Assembly: GCA_007121055.1 (NCBI GenBank)
Contig: SKMM01000107.1
Coordinates: forward strand, 1-6,046
DNA length: 6,046 bases
Source of the DNA: Paracoccaceae bacterium
Lineage (GTDB): Bacteria > Pseudomonadota > Alphaproteobacteria > Rhodobacterales > Rhodobacteraceae
Direction: 5' to 3'
This document shows positions 1-6,046 of the stretch, in pieces. How positions within the stretch are numbered: position 1 is the first letter of the stretch; every line of letters starts with the position of its first letter. Under the pieces are notes generated by a model. The model was given only the letters and a program-made list of their open reading frames with translations, was not told the origin of the DNA and searched no databases. The position numbers and the translations under genes were made by a program.

Positions 1-1812
1 CTCGGCCTGACCCCGCGCCGGGTGCTGGGGGTGTTCCGCACCGGCCCCGAAGGCGGGCGCATTCTGCCCGTGGACAAGGGCGCGGACCGCGAGTGGCGCG
101 TGCCGGTGGGCGAGACCGCGGGCGCCGAGGATGGCGAGCTGGTCGAGGCCGAGGCACATGGCCCCGCGCGGCTGGGCCTGCCGCGGGCGCGGGTGGTGGT
201 GCGGCTGGGCGACCCCATGGCGCCGCGCTCGGTCTCGCTGATCGCCATCCACCAGTACGGGCTGCGGCATGAGTTTCCTCCGGAGGTGCTGGAGGAGGCC
301 GAGGCGGAGGCGCCGCTGGAGGGCGCGGTTCCGGGCGAGGACCTGCGCCATCTGCCCTTCATCACCATCGACCCCGCCGATGCCCGCGACCATGACGACG
401 CGGTCTGCGCGGCGCCGGATGACGACCCCGCCAACCCCGGCGGCCATGTCGTCTGGGTCGCCATCGCCGATGTCGCCCGCCATGTCCGTCCTGGCTCCGC
501 GCTGGACGCCGAGGCCCGGCTGCGCGGCAACTCGGCCTATTTCCCCGACCGGGTGGTGCCGATGCTCCCCGAGCGCCTTTCGGCCGACCTGTGCTCGCTG
601 ATCGACGATCAGGACCGCCCGGTGATTGCCGTCCGCTTGACGCTGGACCGCGCGGGCCGCAAGCGCGCCCACCGGTTCTTCCGCGGCACCATCCGCTGCC
701 GCCGGGGCCTGAGCTACTCCGAGTTCCAGGCCGCCGCCGACGCCGGCACCGAGCCGCTGGAGGAGCCCGTGGTGGCGCCCCTCCTGGCCGCCTACCGCGC
801 CGCGGCCGAAGCCCGTGACGCCCGCGGACCGCTCGATCTGGACCTGCCCGAACGCGAGATCGCCCTGTCGGACGACGGCGAGGTCGTCTCGGTCGGCTTT
901 CGCGCCCGGCTCGAGGCGCACAGGCTGATCGAGGAATTCATGGTGCTGGCCAATGTCGCCGCCGCCGAGGAACTGATCGCCCGCCGCAGCCCGCTGATCT
1001 TCCGCGTCCACGACACCCCCGCGCCCGAACGCATCGAGGCGCTGCGCGAGGTGGCCGAGGCCTCGGGCCTCGCCTTCGCGCCCGGTCAGGTGATGCAGCC
1101 GCGCCTCCTGAACCGGCTGCTGGCGCAGGCCGAGGGCACCGAGGTGGATGAACTCATCAACATGGCCACGCTCCGCGCCATGGCGCAGGCGGTCTACAGC
1201 CCCGACAACATCGGCCATTTCGGCCTCGCGCTGGGGTCCTACGCGCATTTCACCTCGCCCATCCGGCGCTACGCCGACCTGATGGTGCACCGCGCGCTGA
1301 TCCGGGCCCATGGCTGGGGCGAGGACGGCCTGACCGACGCCGAGGCCGACCGGCTGGAGGCCACGGCCAAGCACATCTCCGACACCGAACGCACCGCCAT
1401 GGCGGCCGAACGCGACACCGCCGACCGCTACCTCGCCGCCTACCTCGCCGAACGGGTGGGCGACATCATCGGTGGCCGCGTGGCCGGCGTGAACCGCGCG
1501 GGCCTGTTTGTCCGGCTCGACGGCACCGGCGCCGACGGGCTCGTGCCCCTGCGCACGCTGGGCGCCGAGTTCTTCCGCCTCGATGCGGAGGCGCAGACCG
1601 TCACCGGCACCGAGACCGGCCGCGTCATCGGCCTCGGCGACCGCGTGCAGGTCCGGCTGGCCGAGGCCGAACCGATCTCCGGCGGCCTGCTGCTGGAGAT
1701 GACCGAGCACGAGGGCGCGTCGCTGCCGCGTGGACGCGGGCGGGGCAAATCCGACCGGCGCCGCCCCGGCCCCGCCAAACGTCCCAAGCGCACCCTGCGC
1801 CGCAAGCGCTGA
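1..1812 (+). CDS. rnr: Ribonuclease R, 3' part (N-terminus outside window)
   Basis: This is a processive 3'-to-5' exoribonuclease of the RNB (RNase II/R) family, which degrades structured RNA in the cytoplasm. The frame is open from base 1, so the gene enters from the left; a GTG at 22 is internal, not the start. The 603 visible residues begin inside a cold-shock-like RNA-binding domain. The RNB catalytic domain follows, with the metal-binding aspartates at residues 124, 130, 132 and 133 (IDPADARDHDD, about nt 367-399). The RNB signature HFTSPIRRYADLMVHRA is at about nt 1246-1296. An S1 domain spans about nt 1459-1710 (GDIIGGRVAGVNRAGLFVRL). A strongly basic Arg/Lys tail of about 27 residues ends the protein, as is usual for RNase R. 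By comparison with E. coli RNase R, about 150 residues are missing, covering the N-terminal helix-turn-helix and the first cold-shock domain. RNase II is less likely given the basic tail. The gene converges on ubiG with a 15 bp gap. Confidence 0.96.
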   Translation, partial: LGLTPRRVLGVFRTGPEGGRILPVDKGADREWRVPVGETAGAEDGELVEAEAHGPARLGLPRARVVVRLGDPMAPRSVSLIAIHQYGLRHEFPPEVLEEAEAEAPLEGAVPGEDLRHLPFITIDPADARDHDDAVCAAPDDDPANPGGHVVWVAIADVARHVRPGSALDAEARLRGNSAYFPDRVVPMLPERLSADLCSLIDDQDRPVIAVRLTLDRAGRKRAHRFFRGTIRCRRGLSYSEFQAAADAGTEPLEEPVVAPLLAAYRAAAEARDARGPLDLDLPEREIALSDDGEVVSVGFRARLEAHRLIEEFMVLANVAAAEELIARRSPLIFRVHDTPAPERIEALREVAEASGLAFAPGQVMQPRLLNRLLAQAEGTEVDELINMATLRAMAQAVYSPDNIGHFGLALGSYAHFTSPIRRYADLMVHRALIRAHGWGEDGLTDAEADRLEATAKHISDTERTAMAAERDTADRYLAAYLAERVGDIIGGRVAGVNRAGLFVRLDGTGADGLVPLRTLGAEFFRLDAEAQTVTGTETGRVIGLGDRVQVRLAEAEPISGGLLLEMTEHEGASLPRGRGRGKSDRRRPGPAKRPKRTLRRKR

Positions 1813-1827
1813 GCGCCACCGCGCGGG

Positions 1828-2601
1828 TCAGGCCGGGCGCACCGAGGCGGTCACGTAGTTCACGCTCAGGTCGCGGTCCGACAGCGACCAGCTCCAGCCC
1901 AGCGGGTTGAAGACGAAGCCCTTGCGGTCCATCGGCTCCAGCCCCGCGCCGCGGATCAGGTCGTAGAGCTCGTCGGGGGTGATGAACTTCTTCCACTCAT
2001 GGGTACCCTTTGGCAGCCAGCGCATGACGTATTCGGCGCCGACGATGGCCATGACGAAGCTCTTGGGATTGCGGTTGATGGTCGAACACACCATCAGACC
2101 GCCGGGTTTCAGCAGCGCCCGGCAGGCCGCGAGGTAGGCGGCTGGATCGGGCACATGCTCGACCACCTCCATGTTCAGGACAACGTCGAACTGCTCGCCC
2201 GCGGCGGCCAGCTCCTCGGCGGTGGTCACGCGGTAGTCGATCTGCAGCCCCGACTGCTCGGCATGGATGCGCGCCACGGGGATGTTGCGCGGCGCGGGGT
2301 CGGCGCCCACCACATCCGCGCCCAGCCGGGCCATGGGTTCGGACAGAAGGCCTCCGCCGCAGCCGATGTCGAGAATGCGCAGGCCGGCGAAAGGTTTCGG
2401 CGCCGACAGGTCCCTGTCGAACTCGCCCGCGATCTGCTGGGTGATGTATTCCAGCCGGCACGGGTTGAGCATGTGCAGCGGCTTGAACTTGCCCTCGGGG
2501 TTCCACCACTCCGCGGCCATCGCCTCGAACTTTGCGATCTCGGCGGGGTCGGTGGGGCCGGCCGCGCCCGGGGAGGTGTTGGTGGCGGTATCGGTGGGCA
2601 T
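1828..2601 (-). CDS. ubiG: Ubiquinone biosynthesis O-methyltransferase UbiG
   Basis: This SAM-dependent methyltransferase carries out both O-methylation steps of ubiquinone synthesis: on 2-polyprenyl-6-hydroxyphenol (catechol) and on 3-demethylubiquinol. It acts at the inner face of the cytoplasmic membrane. The product is 257 aa, close to the family norm. Visible features are a UbiG-type N-terminus (EIAKFEAMAAEWWNPEGKFK, residues 21-40), SAM motif I (ILDIGCGGG, 76-84), the acidic end of the second strand (GADP, D101), and NMEVVEHVPDP at 133-143. The UbiG-specific block TINRNPKSF is followed by the GTHEWKKFITPDEL loop at about 179-192. I chose the ATG at 2601 because AGAGAGGA (2606-2613) sits 4 nt upstream of it. 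An in-frame GTG at 2634 would add 11 residues (beginning MWPKERC) but lacks comparable support. The gene is divergent from pip and convergent with rnr. It has no other ubi gene next to it in the window. Confidence 0.95.
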   Translation of the reverse strand: MPTDTATNTSPGAAGPTDPAEIAKFEAMAAEWWNPEGKFKPLHMLNPCRLEYITQQIAGEFDRDLSAPKPFAGLRILDIGCGGGLLSEPMARLGADVVGADPAPRNIPVARIHAEQSGLQIDYRVTTAEELAAAGEQFDVVLNMEVVEHVPDPAAYLAACRALLKPGGLMVCSTINRNPKSFVMAIVGAEYVMRWLPKGTHEWKKFITPDELYDLIRGAGLEPMDRKGFVFNPLGWSWSLSDRDLSVNYVTASVRPA

Positions 2602-2605
2602 ATTG

Positions 2606-2613
2606 TCCTCTCT
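2606..2613 (-). promoter_or_regulatory. Ribosome binding site of ubiG
   Basis: On the minus strand the sequence reads AGAGAGGA, then CAAT, then ATG. The GAGG core is 5 nt from the start codon. This is the best Shine-Dalgarno match near the 5' end of the gene, and it decides the choice of the ATG at 2601 over the upstream in-frame GTG at 2634. Confidence 0.75.
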
Positions 2614-2663
2614 GCATCTTTCCTTCGGCCACACCCGTGGCGGGCCGGCTTTCGGGCGTATAT

Positions 2664-2672
2664 AGGGTGATC
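2664..2672 (+). promoter_or_regulatory. Ribosome binding site of pip
   Basis: AGGGTGATC lies directly against the ATG at 2673. The GGTGATC part (2666-2672) is complementary to the conserved bacterial 16S 3' end (GATCACC). Aligned with the full consensus AGGAGGTGATC, its GG core ends 5 nt before the start codon, which is normal spacing even though the match touches the ATG. It supports the start at 2673 over the far upstream in-frame ATG at 2532, which lies inside ubiG. Confidence 0.6.
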
Positions 2673-3662
2673 ATGGACAAGGTCGCAGACCAAAAGCGCG
2701 CGAGCGCCCATCTGTACCCGCCGCTGGAGCCCTTCGACCAGCGCATGCTGGAGGTGGGCGACGGCCACCGCATCTATGTCGAGCAATGCGGGCACCCGCA
2801 GGGCATCCCCGTGGTGGTGCTGCATGGCGGCCCGGGGGGCGGCTGTTCGCCCGCCATGCGGCGGTATTTCGATCCGGCAAGCTATCGCATCGTGCTGTTC
2901 GACCAGCGCGGCTGCGGCCGCTCGCGCCCCCATGCCAGCGTCGAGGCCAACACGACCTGGCACCTGGTGGACGACATCGAGCGGATCCGCACCATGCTGG
3001 GGATAGAGCGCTGGGTGGTTTTCGGCGGCAGCTGGGGCGCGACGCTGGCGCTGATCTACGCCCAGACCCACCCCGAGCACGCCGCGGCGCTGGTGCTGCG
3101 GGGTGTGTTCCTGATGACCCAGGCCGAGCTTGCGTGGTTCTATGGCGGCGGGGCAGGGCGGTTCTTCCCGGACCTGTGGTCCCGCTTCACCGACCTCATC
3201 CCCGAGGATGAGCGCGGCGACCTGATCGCGGCCTATCACCGGCGGCTGTTCTCCGGCGATACGGTGATGGAGACCCGCCATGCCCGCGCCTGGGCGGCCT
3301 GGGAGAACGCGCTCGCGGCCATTGACCAGCGGGGCCTCGGCGGCGAGGGGCCGGCCGATTACGCCCGCGCCTTTGCCCGGCTGGAGAACCACTATTTCAT
3401 CAACGCAGGTTTTCTGGAGCGCGACGGCCAGATCCTCGCGGATCTGCCGCGGCTGGCCGACATCCCCGGGCACATCGTGCAGGGCCGGTATGACATGATC
3501 TGCCCGCCCGACAGCGCCTGGCGGCTGGCGCAGGGCTGGGCGCGCGCCGATCTGCGGCTGGTGCCGCTGGCGGGACACGCGCTGTCCGAACCGGGCATCA
3601 CCGCCGAGCTTGTGTCGATCACCGATTCGCTGCGCCACCGCGCCCGGGTGCTCGGCCTCTGA
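2673..3662 (+). CDS. pip: Proline iminopeptidase (prolyl aminopeptidase, family S33)
   Basis: This alpha/beta-hydrolase removes N-terminal proline from peptides (EC 3.4.11.5) and is probably cytoplasmic, since no signal peptide is seen. The 329 aa length is within the family range. The oxyanion-hole motif HGGPGGG is at 51-57 and the family signature FDQRGCGRS at 76-84. The nucleophile elbow GGSWG has Ser120. The other triad members are Asp274 (GRYDMICPP) and His302 (LAGHALSEPG). Glu211 (AWEN) and Glu238 (LENHYF) fit the glutamates known in Serratia and Xanthomonas enzymes to hold the free amino end of the substrate, which favours a true proline iminopeptidase over a generic hydrolase. The frame stays open back to 2532 inside ubiG, but the RBS and the family N-terminus support the ATG at 2673. 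The gene is divergent from ubiG and convergent with dxs, and it seems to be a single-gene unit. Its physiological peptide substrates cannot be told from sequence. Confidence 0.95.
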   Translation: MDKVADQKRASAHLYPPLEPFDQRMLEVGDGHRIYVEQCGHPQGIPVVVLHGGPGGGCSPAMRRYFDPASYRIVLFDQRGCGRSRPHASVEANTTWHLVDDIERIRTMLGIERWVVFGGSWGATLALIYAQTHPEHAAALVLRGVFLMTQAELAWFYGGGAGRFFPDLWSRFTDLIPEDERGDLIAAYHRRLFSGDTVMETRHARAWAAWENALAAIDQRGLGGEGPADYARAFARLENHYFINAGFLERDGQILADLPRLADIPGHIVQGRYDMICPPDSAWRLAQGWARADLRLVPLAGHALSEPGITAELVSITDSLRHRARVLGL

Positions 3663-3711
3663 GCCTAGGGCGTCCGGCGTCTGATGACGTCCCCGGGGGG
3701 AGTCCAGAGTT

Positions 3712-3746
3712 GGGCGCTGCCCTCCGCGTGGCCGCAGCGGGAGCCC
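3712..3746. terminator. Possible bidirectional terminator hairpin between pip and dxs
   Basis: The 89 bp between the pip and dxs stop codons contain an imperfect inverted repeat. GCTGC (3716-3720) pairs with GCAGC (3734-3738), and GGGC (3712-3715) pairs with GCCC (3743-3746) across a 4-nt bulge; the loop is 13 nt. It starts 5 bp past the dxs stop and about 50 bp past the pip stop. A second, smaller GC hairpin lies at about 3686-3704 (GAC-TCCC / GGGA-GTC). Neither has a U-tract on either strand, so these are not classic intrinsic terminators, and Rho-dependent ending is possible. Nothing else is visible in this gap. Confidence 0.3.
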
Positions 3747-3751
3747 TCGGG

Positions 3752-5680
3752 TCAGGCCCGGCGGGCGGAGCGGTCGCGGGCGGGCAGTACGGTGCGGACC
3801 TTCGCGGCGATATCCTCCGCGCCCAGCCGGGCGGTCGCGTACATGTCCTCGGGGCTGGCCTGGTCGATGAAAATGTCGGGCAGGACCATGGAGCGGAAGC
3901 GCAGGCCGTTGTCGAAGGCGCCTTCCTCGGCCAGCAGCTGGGCGACATGGGAGCCGAAGCCGCCCACTGCGCCTTCCTCGATGGTGATGAGCGCAGCGTG
4001 GTCCGCGGCCAGCCTAAGGATCAGGTCGCGATCCAGCGGCTTGGCGAAGCGGGCGTCGGCCACGGTGGGGCGGATGCCCTCGGCCCCCAGCGCCTCGCAG
4101 GCCTTGAGGACCTCCGACAGGCGCGTGCCGAAGGACAGGATCGCGACGTCGGCGCCTTCGCGGATCATGCGGCCGCGGCCGATCGGAAGGGGGACCCCGC
4201 GCTCGGGCATCTCCACGCCCGTACCCTCGCCGCGGGGGAAGCGGAAGGCGATGGGGCCGCTGTCGTGGGCGACAGCGGTGGCGACCATGTGGACAAGCTC
4301 CGCCTCGTCGGCGGCAGCCATGACGACGAAGCCGGGCAGGTTGGCGAGGTAGGCCACGTCGAAGGCGCCTGCGTGGGTGGCGCCGTCGGCGCCCACGAGG
4401 CCCGCGCGGTCGATGGCGAAGCGCACCGGCAGCCGCTGGATCGCCACGTCATGGACGACCTGGTCGTAGCCGCGCTGCAGGAAGGTCGAGTAGATCGCGC
4501 AGAAGGGTTTCAGACCGCCCGCCGCCATGCCCGCGCAGAAGGTCACGCCATGCTGCTCGGCGATGCCCACGTCGAAGCAGCGCGTGGGGTGGGCGCGCGC
4601 GAACAGATCGAGCCCCGTGCCATCCGGCATCGCCGCTGTCACCGCCACGATGCGCGGATCGGCCTCGGCCTCGCGGATCAGGCTCTGCGCGAAGACCTTG
4701 GTGTAGGAGGGGGCGTTGGACGCGGCCTTCTTCTGCTGCCCGGTAATCACATCGAACTTGGCCCGGGCATGGCCGCGGTCCTCGGCATCCTCGGCCGGGC
4801 CATAGCCCTTGCCCTTCTTCGTGATGGCGTGGATCAGGATCGGCCCATGGGCGCGCTGGCGCACCGTGCGCAGCACCGCCAGCAACTGCTCCATGTCATG
4901 CCCGTCGATGGGCCCGACATAGGAAAACCCCAGCTCCTCGAACAGCGTGCCGCCCACCGCCATATGCTTGAGCAGGTCCTTCGCGCGCTTGGCCCCCTCC
5001 TGCAGCGGCGAGGGCAGCATGCGGACCGCACCCTTGGCGGCCTCCTTGAACTCCTGGAACGGGGCGCCGGCATAGAGGCGCGAGAGGTATTTCGACATCG
5101 CCCCCACCGGCGGCGCGATGGACATCTCGTTGTCGTTCAGGATCACGATCAGCCGCCGCTTCTCGTGGCCTGCGTTATTCAGCGCCTCATAGGCCATGCC
5201 CGCCGACAGCGCCCCGTCGCCGATCACCGCGATGGCGTCGCCCAGCCCCTCGGGGATGGACCCACCCAGGTCCCGCGCCACGGCAAAGCCCAGCGCCGCG
5301 CTGATCGAGGTCGAGGAATGCGCCGCCCCGAACGGATCATAGGGGCTCTCCGCCCGCTTGGTGAAGCCCGACAGCCCGCCCTTCTGCCGGAGCGTGCGGA
5401 TGCGGTGGCGCCGCCCGGTGAGGATCTTGTGCGGATAGCACTGGTGGCCCACGTCCCAGATCAGCTTGTCCCGCGGCGTGTCGAACACCGCATGGATCGC
5501 CACCGTCATCTCGACCACGCCCAGCCCCGCGCCCAGATGTCCGCCGGTTTCGGACACGGCACTGATGGTCTCGGCGCGCAGTTCATGGGCCAGCCGCTCC
5601 AGCTCGGCGTCGCTGAAGGCCTTGAGGTCGGCGGGCGCGTGCACCCGGTCGAGGAGCGGTGTGCGGGGGCGGTCGGTCAT
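3752..5680 (-). CDS. dxs: 1-deoxy-D-xylulose-5-phosphate synthase
   Basis: This thiamine-diphosphate enzyme condenses pyruvate with glyceraldehyde 3-phosphate to give DXP and CO2, the entry step of the MEP isoprenoid pathway and a branch to thiamine and pyridoxal (EC 2.2.1.7). The 642 aa length matches the family. Expected sites are His48 (GGHLG), His79 (VGHQCYPHKILTGR), AHSSTS at 120-125, and the ThDP/Mg motif GDG (154-156) ending in LNDNEMSI (181-188). YVGPIDGHD is at 254-262. Catalytic Glu375 is in DVGIAEQHGVTF, and the substrate-binding stretch AIDRAGLVGADGATH is at 422-436. A C-terminal transketolase domain follows from about 500. The ATG at 5680 begins MTDRPRTPLLDRV, which fits the family N-terminus, and has GGATGA 4 nt upstream. 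ispA ends 15 bp upstream on the same strand, so the pair is almost certainly one operon with dxs downstream. No riboswitch or promoter is seen at its start. Confidence 0.98.
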   Translation of the reverse strand: MTDRPRTPLLDRVHAPADLKAFSDAELERLAHELRAETISAVSETGGHLGAGLGVVEMTVAIHAVFDTPRDKLIWDVGHQCYPHKILTGRRHRIRTLRQKGGLSGFTKRAESPYDPFGAAHSSTSISAALGFAVARDLGGSIPEGLGDAIAVIGDGALSAGMAYEALNNAGHEKRRLIVILNDNEMSIAPPVGAMSKYLSRLYAGAPFQEFKEAAKGAVRMLPSPLQEGAKRAKDLLKHMAVGGTLFEELGFSYVGPIDGHDMEQLLAVLRTVRQRAHGPILIHAITKKGKGYGPAEDAEDRGHARAKFDVITGQQKKAASNAPSYTKVFAQSLIREAEADPRIVAVTAAMPDGTGLDLFARAHPTRCFDVGIAEQHGVTFCAGMAAGGLKPFCAIYSTFLQRGYDQVVHDVAIQRLPVRFAIDRAGLVGADGATHAGAFDVAYLANLPGFVVMAAADEAELVHMVATAVAHDSGPIAFRFPRGEGTGVEMPERGVPLPIGRGRMIREGADVAILSFGTRLSEVLKACEALGAEGIRPTVADARFAKPLDRDLILRLAADHAALITIEEGAVGGFGSHVAQLLAEEGAFDNGLRFRSMVLPDIFIDQASPEDMYATARLGAEDIAAKVRTVLPARDRSARRA

Positions 5681-5684
5681 CGGG

Positions 5685-5690
5685 TCATCC
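5685..5690 (-). promoter_or_regulatory. Ribosome binding site of dxs in the ispA-dxs junction
   Basis: GGATGA on the minus strand lies 4 nt before the dxs ATG, inside the 15 bp gap after the ispA stop. It resembles GGAGGT weakly, so translation of dxs may depend partly on ribosomes finishing ispA. That coupling is inference. Confidence 0.5.
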
Positions 5691-5695
5691 GTCTG

Positions 5696-6046
5696 TCACA
5701 TGTCGCGGGCGATAACGAAGCGCGCGGCCTCACGCAACCGTGCAGCTCCCGGCCCGTAGGGCTCCAGCGCCGCCTCGGCCTCGGCCACCAGTTCGGCCGC
5801 GCGGGCCCGCGCTCCCTCCAGCCCCAGGAGTGACACGAAGGTGGCCTTGTGCCGGCCCGCGTCCTTGCGCAGCCGCTTGCCGGCGCGGTCGGCGTCGCCC
5901 GTCACGTCGAGGATGTCGTCGGCGATCTGGAAGGCGAGGCCCAGCGCCGCGGCATAGCGCCCCAGCGCCGCGGGGTCCGCGCGCCCCAGCACCGCGCCCG
6001 CCTGTGCGGCCCAGCCGATCAGCGCGCCGGTCTTGCCGGCCTGCAG
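5696..6046 (-). CDS. ispA: Farnesyl/geranyl diphosphate synthase, C-terminal part
   Basis: This is a trans-prenyltransferase of the polyprenyl synthetase family, which joins isopentenyl diphosphate to allylic diphosphates to make geranyl and farnesyl diphosphate. Only the last 116 residues are inside the window; the frame is open to the right edge, so the start lies beyond 6046. A GTG at 5992 is internal. Visible family motifs are QAGKTGALI (the conserved KTG segment), the second aspartate-rich motif in FQIADDILDVTGD, and GKRLRKDAGRHKATFVSLLG, typical of IspA-type short-chain synthases. The first aspartate-rich motif, which sets chain length, is outside the window, so the product length (C15 or C20) cannot be confirmed. 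In many alphaproteobacteria xseB lies just upstream; that cannot be seen here. dxs follows after 15 bp on the same strand. Confidence 0.93.
   Translation of the reverse strand: MQAGKTGALIGWAAQAGAVLGRADPAALGRYAAALGLAFQIADDILDVTGDADRAGKRLRKDAGRHKATFVSLLGLEGARARAAELVAEAEAALEPYGPGAARLREAARFVIARDM

Larger units (their letters stand above)
2602..2672. promoter_or_regulatory. Divergent ubiG/pip intergenic start region
   Basis: These 71 bp separate the start codons of ubiG (-) and pip (+), so the start signals for both genes lie here or just inside the genes. The only AT-rich block is the self-complementary TATATA at 2659-2664, which could be a -10 element in either direction. Read toward ubiG, it predicts a leader of about 50 nt. 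Read toward pip, it would put the transcript start almost at the ATG. I see no convincing -35 element at 16-18 bp spacing in either direction, so the promoter assignment is inference. I see no operator-like inverted repeat. Confidence 0.35.

Noticed and set aside
1800..1826. Hairpin GCGC-TGA-GCGC over the rnr stop codon, possibly nested in CCGC/GCGG, as a terminator between rnr and ubiG.
   Set aside because: The stems are only 4 bp, the loop is the stop codon itself, and there is no U-tract. Such short matches are expected by chance in DNA this GC-rich.
1440..1996. Minus-strand open frames of about 120 codons opposite the rnr 3' end and overlapping the ubiG 3' end.
   Set aside because: They are low-complexity Arg/Ala/Pro-rich translations without motifs, and they overlap two confidently identified genes.
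2532..2672. N-terminal extension of pip by 47 codons to an in-frame ATG at 2532.
   Set aside because: It would overlap the 5' end of ubiG, its translation is Arg/Trp-rich and unlike the family, and a well-placed Shine-Dalgarno precedes the ATG at 2673.
2226..3638. A 470-codon open frame on - antisense to pip and overlapping ubiG.
   Set aside because: It is also in exact codon register with pip, and the same shortage of TTA, CTA and TCA explains its length. No family motif is seen, and ubiG and pip account for the region.
3710..5833. A 707-codon open frame on + running antisense through all of dxs and into ispA.
   Set aside because: Its codons are exactly in register with dxs and ispA (codon boundaries coincide), so it can stop only where the real genes use TTA, CTA or TCA. 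Those codons are avoided at this GC content. It ends at 5831-5833 precisely opposite a TCA serine codon in ispA. Its translation is rich in Arg, His and Gly with no recognisable domain.
6041..6046. The window ends exactly at CTGCAG, a PstI site, suggesting a clone boundary.
   Set aside because: The left end shows no such site, and CTGCAG is common in high-GC coding DNA. Here it simply encodes Leu-Gln of ispA, so nothing biological follows.

Overview
This window looks like ordinary chromosomal housekeeping DNA from a high-GC alphaproteobacterium, most likely of the Rhodobacter/Paracoccus/Roseobacter group. That placement is inferred from the high GC content (roughly 70% by eye), codons ending mostly in G or C, the protein sequences, and ispA directly upstream of dxs, an arrangement common in that class. 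I searched no database. Coding density is high: every base outside the genes lies in four short gaps of 15, 71, 89 and 15 bp.

Layout from left to right. (1) The 3' part of rnr (RNase R) runs on + from the left edge to 1812; its N-terminal region is cut off. (2) ubiG, a ubiquinone-pathway O-methyltransferase, lies on - and converges on rnr with a 15 bp gap. (3) pip, a proline iminopeptidase, lies on + and diverges from ubiG across 71 bp that must hold the start signals of both genes. (4) An 89 bp convergent gap after pip contains an imperfect GC-rich hairpin. (5) dxs (1-deoxy-D-xylulose-5-phosphate synthase) lies on -. (6) ispA (farnesyl/geranyl diphosphate synthase) lies on - just upstream of dxs, and only its C-terminal third is inside the window.

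How the genes fit together. Dxs makes the first intermediate of the MEP isoprenoid pathway. IspA condenses the resulting C5 units into longer prenyl diphosphates. UbiG acts on the prenylated ring of ubiquinone, a later consumer of that pathway, so three of the five genes are on the isoprenoid-to-quinone route. ispA and dxs are very probably co-transcribed; ubiG is in a separate unit. RNase R (RNA decay) and the aminopeptidase (peptide turnover) have no clear link to this route.

I found no mobile element, CRISPR array, RNA gene, riboswitch, recent-transfer signature or unknown system. All five genes have the expected family motifs and no internal frameshift. The secondary observations concern start sites, the divergent promoter region, a tiny open frame at the ispA-dxs junction, and long antisense frames that codon bias explains.
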